A DNA stretch of 64,000 bases from a virus. The DNA lies in the IMG/VR virus record IMGVR_UViG_3300047318_000369, positions 26,553 to 90,552 of that record; one strand, 5' to 3'. A model generated the notes under the pieces. That model searched no databases, had not been told where the DNA came from, and saw nothing but the letters and a program-made list of their open reading frames with translations. Of this stretch, positions 15,193 to 23,120 are shown piece after piece. The position numbers and the translations under genes are program-made. Position 1 is the first letter of the stretch. Each line of letters begins with the position of its first letter.

Positions 15193-15683
15193 CCGCCGCG
15201 GTGGAGCAAAGTCTGCGCGCCTGGGTGGAGGTCCCGGCATTGGACTCGGGAACCCAAGTGACAGTCCTTGTGGACGTCGATGACTACATAGCCCTCGATG
15301 GGCGGCGCCTGTCCATCGGCTCGCACGGCTATGCCCAGATCTGGGCGCGCCCCGGGCTGCGCCTTCTGCACAAGTGGATCATGGGCGTCCCAACCGGCAC
15401 CCGGTACCGCGTAATCGTCGACCACATCAACCGCGACACGCTCGACTGCCGCCGTTCGAACTTGCGCCTAGTCACCCCGACGCAATCGAACCTCAACAGG
15501 GTGGTCGCGGCCCGGGATCTTCCCATCGGCGTCTATCGCACCCGCAATGGCAAGTTCGACGCCCGCATCAAGCGGGCGGGCGTCGCGCATCACCTCGGAG
15601 TCTTCGATAGCCCGGAACAGGCCGCCGACGCGGTCAGTGTCGCTCGCGCCCTTTTCGACGCCCCTGCGGAGCGTGCCGCATGA
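15189..15683 (+). CDS. HNH homing-type endonuclease with AP2-like domain
   Basis: A 164-residue protein. HNH core around residues 55-100: HKWIM...VDHINRDTLDCRRSNLRLVT, with the VDHINxD and N-x-R-x-V-T pattern of phage homing nucleases. An AP2-type DNA-binding segment follows (IGVYRTRNGKFDARI). Its first six codons, ATGACCGCCGCGGTGGAG, match those of the next gene (15680) at 17 of 18 bases, as if insertion had duplicated the target's 5' end. Such nucleases cut an allele lacking the insert and spread by repair. Confidence 0.88.
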   Translation: MTAAVEQSLRAWVEVPALDSGTQVTVLVDVDDYIALDGRRLSIGSHGYAQIWARPGLRLLHKWIMGVPTGTRYRVIVDHINRDTLDCRRSNLRLVTPTQSNLNRVVAARDLPIGVYRTRNGKFDARIKRAGVAHHLGVFDSPEQAADAVSVARALFDAPAERAA

Positions 15684-16513
15684 CCGCCGCAGTGGAGGCG
15701 CCGGCCGAGGTCGAGCCCGGCGTGTACGACATCGACGCCGAGCTGTACCACTCGGACCCAGTTCCGGGCGGCAGTCTCTCCTCGACCGGAGCCCGCACGC
15801 TGGTCTCTCAGTGCCCGGCGAAGTTCCGGCACAGCCTGGACCACGCCGAGCCCTACAAGGCCGCCTTCGACTTCGGCACCGCCGCACACAAGGTCGTCCT
15901 CGGCGACGGGCCCGAACTGGTCCTGGTCGACGCTGCCCGCTGGGACACCAACGCCATCAAGGCCAAGGTCGCGGAGATCCGCGAAGCCGGAAACATCCCG
16001 CTCAAGCGGCCCGACCTCGAACGCGTCCACGACATGGCGACCGTCCTCAGCCAGAACGCCGAGGCCGCCGACCTTCTCGCCCCGGGCAGCGGCACCGCAG
16101 AGCAGTCCCTGTTCTGGAAGGTCGGCAACGTCTGGTGCCGGGCCCGCATCGACTGGCTCCGCCCCGACGACTTCGTCGACTACAAGTCCTGCCGCTCAGC
16201 CCACCCGGACGCCATCCAAAAGGCGGTCCAGGACCACGGCTACCACATCCAGGACTACTGGTACCGGCGCGGCGCCATCGCCCTCGGCCTGATCCACCCC
16301 CAGGCGCCGTCCCACTTCATTTTTCAGGAGAAGGAACCGCCCTATCTGGTGACGGTTGCCCGCCTCGACCTCTGGCACCCCATCGCCTACCAGGCCTGCG
16401 AGCGCGCCCTGTTCCTCTACGAGACCTGCCGCGCCGCCGACGACTGGCCGGCCTACACCACCGAAACCGCATACATCTCGCCGCCCGCCTGGCTTGAGCG
16501 CCAGTTCGCCTAG
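15680..16513 (+). CDS. PD-(D/E)XK exonuclease, RecE-like
   Basis: A 277-residue nuclease. SSTGARTLVSQCPAKFRH (about residues 34-51) and DFGTAAHKVVL match the N-terminal motifs of phage RecE/exonuclease VIII-like enzymes; the active site is D158...D167-Y-K169 (VDYKSC), with Q at about residue 190. It should resect double-stranded ends to give 3' single strands. It is followed within 11 bases by an AAA ATPase, together forming a recombination pair. ATG 15680 overlaps the HNH stop. Confidence 0.85.
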   Translation: MTAAVEAPAEVEPGVYDIDAELYHSDPVPGGSLSSTGARTLVSQCPAKFRHSLDHAEPYKAAFDFGTAAHKVVLGDGPELVLVDAARWDTNAIKAKVAEIREAGNIPLKRPDLERVHDMATVLSQNAEAADLLAPGSGTAEQSLFWKVGNVWCRARIDWLRPDDFVDYKSCRSAHPDAIQKAVQDHGYHIQDYWYRRGAIALGLIHPQAPSHFIFQEKEPPYLVTVARLDLWHPIAYQACERALFLYETCRAADDWPAYTTETAYISPPAWLERQFA

Positions 16514-16523
16514 GAGAAACCAG

Positions 16524-17480
16524 ATGAGTCAGCTTCCCCCGCCCGTCCGCACCGGCCGCCAGCAGCCACAGGCCGACCAGTACGACGACGCCCCGTTCAC
16601 CTTCCGCCCGGCCACCAAGGACGGCTTCACCGCCACCGTCGCCATCCAGGGCCCCTCCGGATCCGGCAAAACCTGGACCGGCCTCTCCATCGCCAGCGGT
16701 CTCGCCGAAGGGCAGCGGTTCGGGGTCATCGACACCGAACGCCGCGCCGCCAGCCTCTACATGCGCGACATCGACGCCACCTTCGACACCCTGCCGATGC
16801 ACCGTTACGACCCGCGAGACCTCCAGAAGGCGCTCGCCGCCGCCGCCCAAAACGGCTATCCCGTCGTGATGGTCGACTCCCTCAGCCACTTCTGGAAGGG
16901 CACCGACGGCACCCTCGACCAGGTCGACAAGGCCAAGTCGAAGTACGGCGGCAACAAGTTCGCGGGGTGGAAAGACGGCACCCCCATGCAGAACGAAATG
17001 ATCGAAGCGCTCATGTCCTACCCGGGGCACGTCGTCGTCACGATGCGGTCCTACGTCGACTGGGTCCTCGTCGACAAGAGCCCCGTCAACCAGGGCATGC
17101 GCGCAGAGCAGCGCCGTGGCATCGAGTTCGAGTTCGGTGTCGCCGCAGAGATGGACTCGGCCAACCGCCTGCGGTTCATCAAGTCCCGCTGCCCCGCCTT
17201 CCGTGGCCTGCTCCTCGACCAGCCGCACGGGGCGCGCGACATCGCCAAGCCGTACCTGGACTGGCTACGCGACGGCGGCAAGGAAACCGACTCCAGCGTC
17301 TGGATCGACGCGGCCAGCTCGTCCGAGGCCACCGCCGACAGCCTCCTGTCGCTGTACCGCGACGTCGAAGCGGCCAGCGCCCTCGCCACCCCACTGATGC
17401 ACCCGCAGACCGGCCAGCCGACCAATCTCGGCGACTTCATCAAGGAGCGCGGCAAGGCGCTCAAGAACGCCCAGCAGTAG
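16524..17480 (+). CDS. AAA-type (RecA-like) phage ATPase
   Basis: ATG 16524 behind AGGAG; 318 residues. Walker A GPSGSGKT at 43-50 and Walker B VVMVDS with D118. The fold resembles the phage AAA_24/Sak4-like group that works with single-strand binding or annealing in recombination. Its position right after the RecE-like exonuclease supports this role. The C-terminal 60 residues are helical. A strong terminator follows. Confidence 0.82.
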   Translation: MSQLPPPVRTGRQQPQADQYDDAPFTFRPATKDGFTATVAIQGPSGSGKTWTGLSIASGLAEGQRFGVIDTERRAASLYMRDIDATFDTLPMHRYDPRDLQKALAAAAQNGYPVVMVDSLSHFWKGTDGTLDQVDKAKSKYGGNKFAGWKDGTPMQNEMIEALMSYPGHVVVTMRSYVDWVLVDKSPVNQGMRAEQRRGIEFEFGVAAEMDSANRLRFIKSRCPAFRGLLLDQPHGARDIAKPYLDWLRDGGKETDSSVWIDAASSSEATADSLLSLYRDVEAASALATPLMHPQTGQPTNLGDFIKERGKALKNAQQ

Positions 17481-17492
17481 CCCACCCCGTTC

Positions 17493-17527
17493 GGCGGCCG
17501 GCCCTACCCGAAATAGGGCCGGCCGCC
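17493..17527 (+). terminator. Perfect 14-bp terminator hairpin
   Basis: GGCGGCCGGCCCTA (17493-17506) pairs exactly with 17514-17527 across a 7-base loop. It lies 12 bases after the ATPase stop and 20 bases before the next start, so downstream genes need read-through or a promoter not evident here. Confidence 0.72.
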
Positions 17528-17547
17528 ACCAGACAGGAGACCACAGC

Positions 17548-17841
17548 ATGCCTGACCTTCTCGTTCAGATCGGCGGCGAGACCTTGCCGCTCCGGTCCTG
17601 CCACTGGGTTCTCTTCGGCCCGAACGACTGCGCCTACGGCTCCGAGTACGGAGACGGCGCGGTCGATGCCGAGCAGGCCCACAAGAACCTGCGGCCCTAC
17701 AAGCGCGACCGCGACCGGGAGATCAAGCAGGGCTACCGGATCGAACTCCTCAGCAAGACGCAGTGGCAGGACCAGGCCGCGGCCTGCTTCTACGGCACCT
17801 GCACCCACCAGCCCCTCCGACGTGCGGCGGTGGCCCAGTGA
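17548..17841 (+). CDS. Hypothetical protein (97 aa)
   Basis: ATG 17548 behind AGGAGA. Small mixed-charge protein with scattered Cys (SCHW, NDCAY, CFYGTCTH). No recognised family. Coupled to the following ASCH gene by overlapping stop and GTG. Confidence 0.6.
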   Translation: MPDLLVQIGGETLPLRSCHWVLFGPNDCAYGSEYGDGAVDAEQAHKNLRPYKRDRDREIKQGYRIELLSKTQWQDQAAACFYGTCTHQPLRRAAVAQ

Positions 17842-18233
17842 AGGCCCTCACCGTCCGGCAACCGTGGGCCGGCGCGATCGCCCATCAGACGAAGAGGGTC
17901 GAGAACCGCACCTGGCAGCTTCCGTCGAAGCACTGGGGTGCCCGCATCCTCATCCACGCCGGAGCGCAGCGGGACCGGTTCGCGGTCGTCTACGGAGACC
18001 ACCTCGACGTGTACTCCGCGATCGTCGCCGTCGCCACGGTCACCGGCTGCCACTACTCGGAGGACGGCCGCTGCTGCGGTCCGTGGGGCGAGGAGAACGT
18101 CTACCACTGGGAGCTGGCCGACGTCACCGCGCTGCCCGAGCCCGTCCCGGCCAAGGGGGCGCTCGGGTTCTGGACGCCCGACGAGGAGACCGTCAACGCC
18201 GCACTCCGGCAGGACACGGGGGTGGCGTGGTGA
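17838..18233 (+). CDS. ASCH-domain protein (131 aa)
   Basis: GTG 17838. The opening KALTVRQPWAGAIAHQTKRV then ENRTW is the signature of ASCH/PUA-like domains, and ILIHAG and GALGFW fit later strands. ASCH proteins bind RNA or modified nucleosides; one branch hydrolyses N4-acetylcytidine. Substrate here unknown. It lies in the same early region as the RAMP-like gene and the methyltransferase. Confidence 0.82.
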   Translation: MKALTVRQPWAGAIAHQTKRVENRTWQLPSKHWGARILIHAGAQRDRFAVVYGDHLDVYSAIVAVATVTGCHYSEDGRCCGPWGEENVYHWELADVTALPEPVPAKGALGFWTPDEETVNAALRQDTGVAW

Positions 18234-18991
18234 GCCGCTGGTACGTCCGCCAGTCGACGAAGCGCGGCGGCATCCACCCGCCTCGCACCGCCCTCAACCG
18301 CGTCGGTGAGCCGTCGTCGGCGATGCGCCGCCAGGAAGGGCGCATCCGCGAAAAGCAGATCCTCGCCAACTATGTGCAGCTCAAGCCCGGCGTCCTCGTC
18401 ATCTGGGACCGGCAGCCGCACCGCGTTGTCGAACTCGCCGAACGCCCCCTCGACCTGTGGGGCGACAAGCACGAGATGCGGTACGCCACCGCCCTTGAAC
18501 GCTGGGAGCGTCTCGGACATAGGGGCGATCGGCCCGAGAAGGCCACCTGGGACGGCCGCCCCTATGTCTTCGTCCTCCAGCCCGACGGCAAGCCGCACGA
18601 GGAGCCCATCCACCTCATCGGCCCGGCCGACACATCGTGGGACGTCCTCCCCGAGCACTACGCGATCTGCTCGGCCTGCGGCGAACTCCCGCCCTGCCGC
18701 GACGAGCTGAACGAACGCGAAGCCGACCAGCAGGCAGCCAAAGCAGACGTCGTCATGGACATCCCGCCCGGCCACTGCCTCGGCTGCGGCGAGTTCGTCA
18801 CCACCCGCCAGAACGCGGCCCGCTTCCCCGGCCCCAACCTGTGGCGCCCCGACCTGCCCGAAAACTCCGCGGTGTTCCACGCCCGGCAGGAGTGCTCCGG
18901 CGAAGTCGAACGCTACCGGCGCCAGTGGGAAGCCCGCGGCAACAACGACACCCAGCCCAGCCTCTTCGCCGACGAGGAGCCCACCTCATGA
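18230..18991 (+). CDS. Hypothetical protein with two Cys pairs (253 aa)
   Basis: GTG 18230, overlapping the previous stop. A basic N-terminal 100 residues are followed by CSACGELPPC and then CLGCGEF, which together could form zinc sites, and an acidic C-terminus. No family recognised. Coupled on both sides. Confidence 0.62.
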   Translation: MSRWYVRQSTKRGGIHPPRTALNRVGEPSSAMRRQEGRIREKQILANYVQLKPGVLVIWDRQPHRVVELAERPLDLWGDKHEMRYATALERWERLGHRGDRPEKATWDGRPYVFVLQPDGKPHEEPIHLIGPADTSWDVLPEHYAICSACGELPPCRDELNEREADQQAAKADVVMDIPPGHCLGCGEFVTTRQNAARFPGPNLWRPDLPENSAVFHARQECSGEVERYRRQWEARGNNDTQPSLFADEEPTS

Positions 18992-19395
18992 CCCACATCC
19001 AGCCCGCCTTCGACGGCCCGCACCTCGCCGCCGCAGCCCCGGCCGCCACCCGCCGCGTCATGGACGACTACGAGGCGTGGATCGACGAGGTCACACCGTT
19101 CTACGAGGCCGCCGCCGACACCCGCCAGCCGTTCACGATCGACGAGGTCGCGAGCCGCCACCACCTGCCGGATCCGCCGAAGCCGAAGAGTATGTGGGGC
19201 AGTCTGCCGCGGCGCCTCCTCGACGCCGGGATCATCCAGCACGCCGGCGCCTCCACCTCCGCCCGCGCCGGCTACTCCATGGTCCACCGGTGGATCGGCG
19301 TACCCGCCGCCCACCGCGAAGCCGTCGCCCGGCTGCGGAAAGAGCAGAAGAAGGCCGCCCGGACCGCACGCATGGACGGGCGGAGGGCCGCCTGA
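18988..19395 (+). CDS. Probable winged-helix protein (135 aa)
   Basis: ATG 18988, coupled. The segment QPFTIDEVASRHHLPDPP ... LPRRLLDAGIIQHAG ... SMVHRWIG has the helix-helix-wing order of a small DNA-binding winged helix, ending in a basic helix (RLRKEQKKAARTAR). Could bind DNA during replication or recombination; not identified. Confidence 0.6.
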   Translation: MTHIQPAFDGPHLAAAAPAATRRVMDDYEAWIDEVTPFYEAAADTRQPFTIDEVASRHHLPDPPKPKSMWGSLPRRLLDAGIIQHAGASTSARAGYSMVHRWIGVPAAHREAVARLRKEQKKAARTARMDGRRAA

Positions 19396-19754
19396 TGAAG
19401 AAGACCATCCGCGACAACTACCGCCTCGAAGTCACCCCCGAAACCTGGGGCTACGGCACCCGCGTCACCGACAGCCACGAAGCCATGCAGCGCCTGCTCA
19501 CCGACCTGGCGAAGGCCGTGACACGGCACGTCGACGGCGTCGAGCAGACCGTGCCGCGCTGGGACACCCGCCAGGAGTGCTCCTTCTGCGGCCTCGGCTG
19601 GGAGGTGCTCACCGCCAAGGAAGCGGCGGACCCGCGCAGCCAGGAAGACGAGCACTCGGTTGAGGGCGAGCCCGTCTGCTGCGAGAAGGCCATCGACGAG
19701 TTCCGGGCCGAGCGCGGGATTCCGGCGCTCGCCGAGACGGGCGGTGCGGCATGA
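19395..19754 (+). CDS. Hypothetical Cys-containing protein (119 aa)
   Basis: ATG 19395. CSFCGLGW in the centre and CCEKA later could form a metal site. No family recognised. Its stop overlaps the next ATG. Confidence 0.6.
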   Translation: MKKTIRDNYRLEVTPETWGYGTRVTDSHEAMQRLLTDLAKAVTRHVDGVEQTVPRWDTRQECSFCGLGWEVLTAKEAADPRSQEDEHSVEGEPVCCEKAIDEFRAERGIPALAETGGAA

Positions 19755-19885
19755 GCCTCGCCGCACACATCGACCCCACCGACCCGCTGCTGGTCGCCAT
19801 CGCCGTCGGCGCCTGCTTCGCCGCCGGTGCAGGCCTCGGCTGGCTCATCAACTGGGCGTACAGGGCCGTCGGGAGGCGGACGTGA
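19751..19885 (+). CDS. Tiny membrane protein (44 aa)
   Basis: ATG 19751 to TGA 19883-19885. A single hydrophobic helix (LLVAIAVGACFAAGAGLGWL) with a basic C-terminal end. One of three consecutive coupled membrane proteins. Confidence 0.55.
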   Translation: MSLAAHIDPTDPLLVAIAVGACFAAGAGLGWLINWAYRAVGRRT

Positions 19886-20031
19886 GCCACAACGGCACCC
19901 TCCCCACCGTCGCCAACTGGTACGTCAACCAGCTCGCCACCTACGGCTGGCCCGTCCTCGTCGTCACCGCCATCGCGTGGACCGCCGCCTGGTGCGGCCT
20001 CGGCGTCCTCCTCAACGGGGGGCGGTCATGA
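19882..20031 (+). CDS. Tiny membrane protein (49 aa)
   Basis: GTG 19882, coupled. One membrane helix (WPVLVVTAIAWTAAWCGLGV). Second of three consecutive membrane genes. Confidence 0.55.
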   Translation: MSHNGTLPTVANWYVNQLATYGWPVLVVTAIAWTAAWCGLGVLLNGGRS

Positions 20032-20330
20032 ACCCCGACCTGTACGGCGCGTGGCTCACCGCCGGCAACAACCTGCAGCCCGTCGGGGCGTGGCTCGGCC
20101 GGAACTGGATCTGGCTCGCCGCCGCAGTGGTGGCCGCCGGATTCGCCTGGTGGGCGCTGCGGCGGGAACTCCGGGCCGCTGGCGAGCACGTCGCGGCCAT
20201 CCTCGCCGGTCAGCGGCAGCCCGGCACCGACACGGGGCTGTACCTCAAATGCGTCGCCATCTACGGCGACTGCGACGAACTCGACCGACTCCGCGATGCC
20301 ATCGACCAGCACCGGAAGGACATGCCGTGA
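20028..20330 (+). CDS. Small membrane protein (100 aa)
   Basis: ATG 20028, coupled. A central membrane helix (IWLAAAVVAAGFAWWAL) is followed by a soluble C-terminal tail with two Cys. Third of the membrane trio, directly before the WhiB genes. Confidence 0.57.
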   Translation: MNPDLYGAWLTAGNNLQPVGAWLGRNWIWLAAAVVAAGFAWWALRRELRAAGEHVAAILAGQRQPGTDTGLYLKCVAIYGDCDELDRLRDAIDQHRKDMP

Positions 20331-20710
20331 GCCGCTACGACTGGATGGACAGCGCGGCCTGCGCGCAAGTCGACCCCGAAATCTTCCACCCCACCGGCAA
20401 CCCCACCCGGCAGGCCAAGAACGTGTGCGCCCGCTGCCCCGTCCAACGCCAATGCGCCAGCTTCGCCCACGCCGTCGAAGGCGAAGTCAGCCACCCCCAC
20501 CGGCACGGACTGTGGGCCGGAATGTCCGCCCGCGACCGGGCCGGCCGCGCCGTCGAAGACGCCCGGCTCAAGCGCGACGACACCATCTGGCGGCTCCACA
20601 CCCGCGGCGGCATGACCGCCGACGAAATCGGGGTGGCCGTCGGCTGCGACGCACGCACCGTCTACCGCGTCCTCAAGCAGACCCGCGGCTCCTACAAGGA
20701 GGCCGCGTGA
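20327..20710 (+). CDS. WhiB-family iron-sulfur regulator with C-terminal HTH
   Basis: GTG 20327; 127 residues. WhiB pattern: first Cys in DSAACAQ, then CARCPVQRQC, then HGLWAGM (the G[VI]WGG turn, here altered). The last 45 residues (DDTIWRLHTRGGMTADEIGV then CDARTVYRVL) form an extra HTH, unusual for WhiB. WhiB proteins hold a [4Fe-4S] cluster and act with the housekeeping sigma factor; many actinophages carry them. Tandem with a second WhiB. Confidence 0.85.
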   Translation: MSRYDWMDSAACAQVDPEIFHPTGNPTRQAKNVCARCPVQRQCASFAHAVEGEVSHPHRHGLWAGMSARDRAGRAVEDARLKRDDTIWRLHTRGGMTADEIGVAVGCDARTVYRVLKQTRGSYKEAA

Positions 20711-21084
20711 ACACCGCCGACTGGCGCCACCTCGCGGCCTGCCTCGACCACGACCCCGAACTCTTCTTCCCCGTCGGCGACTCCAATGCCGCCCGCCTAC
20801 AGGCAGAGGACGCCAAGAGGATCTGCCACACCTGCCCCGTCGTCGAGCAGTGCGCCCAGTGGGCCATCGACAACCGCATGGAGACCGGCGTGTGGGGCGG
20901 CCTCGACGAAACCCAGCTCCGCAACATCCGCCGCCACCGCACCCCATCACGACGCACACCCGCCCGCTGCGGCACACGGCCCGGCTACAAGCGCCACCAC
21001 CGCGAAGGCACACCCGTCTGCCAGCCCTGCAACGACGCCAACCGGGCTTACGCCAACCAACGACTCCAGAAGGAAGCCGCCTGA
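20707..21084 (+). CDS. WhiB-family iron-sulfur regulator with extra Cys motif
   Basis: GTG 20707; 125 residues. Cluster cysteines in LAACLDH, then CHTCPVVEQC, and the canonical GVWGG turn. The C-terminal part holds CGTRPGYKRHHREGTPVCQP plus C, a probable zinc knuckle beyond the normal WhiB length. Coupled to the first WhiB, while its stop overlaps the methyltransferase ATG, so all three are one unit. Confidence 0.88.
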   Translation: MNTADWRHLAACLDHDPELFFPVGDSNAARLQAEDAKRICHTCPVVEQCAQWAIDNRMETGVWGGLDETQLRNIRRHRTPSRRTPARCGTRPGYKRHHREGTPVCQPCNDANRAYANQRLQKEAA

Positions 21085-22553
21085 TGATCACCCTGACCGA
21101 CCTGTTCTGTGGGGCTGGCGGCTCCTCCACGGGCGCCATCCAGATCCCGGGCGTGGAAGTCGTCATGGCTGCGAACCACTCCCGGCACGCCATCGACACC
21201 CACCAGGCCAACCACCCCGAAACCCGACACGACTGCGCCGACATCAGCCAGGTCGTCCCCGGCCGCTACCCCGCCACGGACATCCTGTGGGCCTCCCCGG
21301 AGTGCACCAACCACTCCGTCGCGAAGGGCAAGAAGCGGGACCACGGCGAGTGGGACGACGGCCTGTTCGCCCCCGACGGCGTCAGCGAGGCAGAGATCCG
21401 CTCCCGCGCCACCATGTGGGACGTCCCACGCTTCTGCGAAGAGCACGCATACCGCATCGTCATCGTCGAGAACGTCGTCGACTCCCGCTGGTGGGGACCC
21501 AAGTCACGGCCCGGAGCGATCTACGAGTCGTGGCTGCACACCATGCGGCACGGCCTCGGCTACTCCCACAAAGCCGTCTACCTCAACAGCATGTTCGCCG
21601 CCATGCTCGGCGACGGCGCCGCCCAGTCCCGCGACCGCAAGTACGACGTGTTCTGGCTCCCCGAGAAGGTCGAGCACGCCCCCGACTTCGACAAGTGGCT
21701 GCGGCCCACCGCCAGCTGCCCCATGCACGGTCCAGTCCGGGCGATCCAGTCCTGGAAGACAACGAAGATGTGCTCGCCAACCCGACCGTGGGGCCGGTAC
21801 GGCAAGACCGGCCAGTACATGTGGCGCTGCCCGCAAGTCGCCTGCCGCAACGCCATCGTCACCCCCACAGTCCGGGCCGCCTCCCAGATCATCGACTGGG
21901 GACTGCCCGCCCGCACCATCGGCGAACGCAAGGGCACCAAAGACGAGTTGGCGGCCAACACCCTGCGCCGCATCAACGCCGGATACGAGAAGTTCTCCCG
22001 CCCATTCCTCGTCCCGAACGAGGGCCGCGAGAAGCCCCCGATGGACATCCTCGACCCGCTGCGCACCGTCACCACCCGCAACGAGACCGGCGTCGCCCTG
22101 CCGCCCTACATGGTGGAACTCCGCGGCGGCGGATCCTCCCACCGCGCCATCACCGAACCGCTGTCCACAGTCACCGCAGGCGGCAACCACCACTTCCTGG
22201 TGAGCGCCCCCGACATGGTCCTGCCGTACTACAGCAGCAGCATCGCCCAGCCGGCCGCGCAACCACTCGGCACCGTCACAACCGTCGAGGGCCACGCCGC
22301 GGTGTATGGGGGCCGGGTGCGATCGGTCGACGACTGCCGCTACCGGATGTTGGAGCCGCACGAGTACCAGGCGGCGATGCACTTCCCCAAGGGGTACATC
22401 CTCACCCCGGCCGATAAGCGCACCAAGGTCAAGATGCTCGGCAATGCCGTCACGCCGAACGCCGCCCGCGACCTAGTCGCGATGGCCGTCGAAGCACTCA
22501 CCGGCGAAGACATCGAGTGCCCCACCGCGCCGCAACTCGCAGCCGCCGCATGA
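21084..22553 (+). CDS. Cytosine-C5 DNA methyltransferase
   Basis: 489 residues from ATG 21084. Motif I DLFCGAGGSS (6-15); catalytic C74 in SPECTNHS (in place of the usual PCQ); ENV at 129-131; QSRDR at 181-185; GNAVTP at 453. The wide gap between motifs VIII and X is the target-recognition domain. It transfers a methyl group from SAM to carbon 5 of cytosine. No cognate restriction gene is nearby, so it probably masks the element's DNA from host restriction or acts on expression. Last gene before a terminator. Confidence 0.93.
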   Translation: MITLTDLFCGAGGSSTGAIQIPGVEVVMAANHSRHAIDTHQANHPETRHDCADISQVVPGRYPATDILWASPECTNHSVAKGKKRDHGEWDDGLFAPDGVSEAEIRSRATMWDVPRFCEEHAYRIVIVENVVDSRWWGPKSRPGAIYESWLHTMRHGLGYSHKAVYLNSMFAAMLGDGAAQSRDRKYDVFWLPEKVEHAPDFDKWLRPTASCPMHGPVRAIQSWKTTKMCSPTRPWGRYGKTGQYMWRCPQVACRNAIVTPTVRAASQIIDWGLPARTIGERKGTKDELAANTLRRINAGYEKFSRPFLVPNEGREKPPMDILDPLRTVTTRNETGVALPPYMVELRGGGSSHRAITEPLSTVTAGGNHHFLVSAPDMVLPYYSSSIAQPAAQPLGTVTTVEGHAAVYGGRVRSVDDCRYRMLEPHEYQAAMHFPKGYILTPADKRTKVKMLGNAVTPNAARDLVAMAVEALTGEDIECPTAPQLAAAA

Positions 22554-22636
22554 CCGCCCGCCCCCCACCGGCGCGCCGGGCCCTGACACCCATCCCGCAC
22601 ACCAGCCGGACATGCACCCCAAGGCAGACATAGCGA

Positions 22637-22656
22637 AGCCCCGCCGAGGCGGGGCT
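22637..22656. terminator. Terminator between methyltransferase and antitoxin genes
   Basis: AGCCCCGCC and GGCGGGGCT form a compact G/C stem (22637-22656). It lies between convergent genes, the rightward methyltransferase and the leftward antitoxin, and can serve both. Confidence 0.7.
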
Positions 22657-22675
22657 GGGAGGAGACGAGGTGACG

Positions 22676-22963
22676 TCAGTCGGAAGTGCCGGCCATGACG
22701 CCGTCGTACAGGTCGGCGTAGTGCGCGCGGAAGGTGTTCGCGACCGACGTGTCCTCGTCGAAGACGGTGCGGAGCTGGGCAACCAGGGCCGCTTGAGCCT
22801 TCGCCTGCTCGTAGAAGTCCATGCCGACCAGGACGACGACCTGCTTGCCGCGGGACGTGAGCACGGTCGTCTCGTCGAAGTAGCGGGCCCTCTCGATCGC
22901 CTCAGCGAGCGAGTTCCGTACCTCGGCGATCGACTTCTGGTGCTCCTTCTTCGGCGCGGTCAT
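22676..22963 (-). CDS. Phd/YefM-type antitoxin, solitary
   Basis: ATG 22963 is preferred; an upstream ATG-rich frame runs to 23095 but crosses the operator repeats. The 95-residue product has the Phd/YefM order: an N-terminal segment SIAEVRNSLAEAIERARYFD, strand TVLTSRGKQVVVLVGMDFYE, then an acidic tail. Such proteins bind their own promoter and neutralise a toxin. No toxin gene adjoins it, so it may act as a stand-alone repressor or counter a host toxin. Confidence 0.78.
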   Translation of the reverse strand: MTAPKKEHQKSIAEVRNSLAEAIERARYFDETTVLTSRGKQVVVLVGMDFYEQAKAQAALVAQLRTVFDEDTSVANTFRAHYADLYDGVMAGTSD

Positions 22964-22971
22964 GTCCGGAG

Positions 22972-23025
22972 TGTACCTCAGGATCATGGTGTACATGAGC
23001 GCGTTCAACGCTATGATGTACATGA
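22972..23025. promoter_or_regulatory. TGTACATGA direct repeats, antitoxin-gene operator
   Basis: TGTACATGA occurs at 22990-22998 and 23017-23025 (27 bases apart), with a related TGTACCTCA at 22972-22980. Each contains the palindrome TGTACA. They lie immediately upstream of the antitoxin start and fit autorepression by a Phd-type protein; they may also affect the rightward gene at 23121. Confidence 0.5.
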
Positions 23026-23120
23026 ACCCGTGATGCATGGGACGGGAGTCCTCATGCCCCCGTAGGCGGCGCAACTTTCCCTGCCCTACGACCAATGCGA
23101 ACTCCCGAGAGAAGAGACAG

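Noticed and set aside
21109-22203. Long alternative frame within the methyltransferase gene
   Set aside because: Shadow frame; the methyltransferase motifs I, IV, VI, VIII and X are all in the chosen frame.
22555-22800. Toxin partner for the Phd-type antitoxin
   Set aside because: I looked downstream (leftward) and upstream for a Doc, YoeB or RelE-like frame and found only the methyltransferase end, a terminator and the replication gene.
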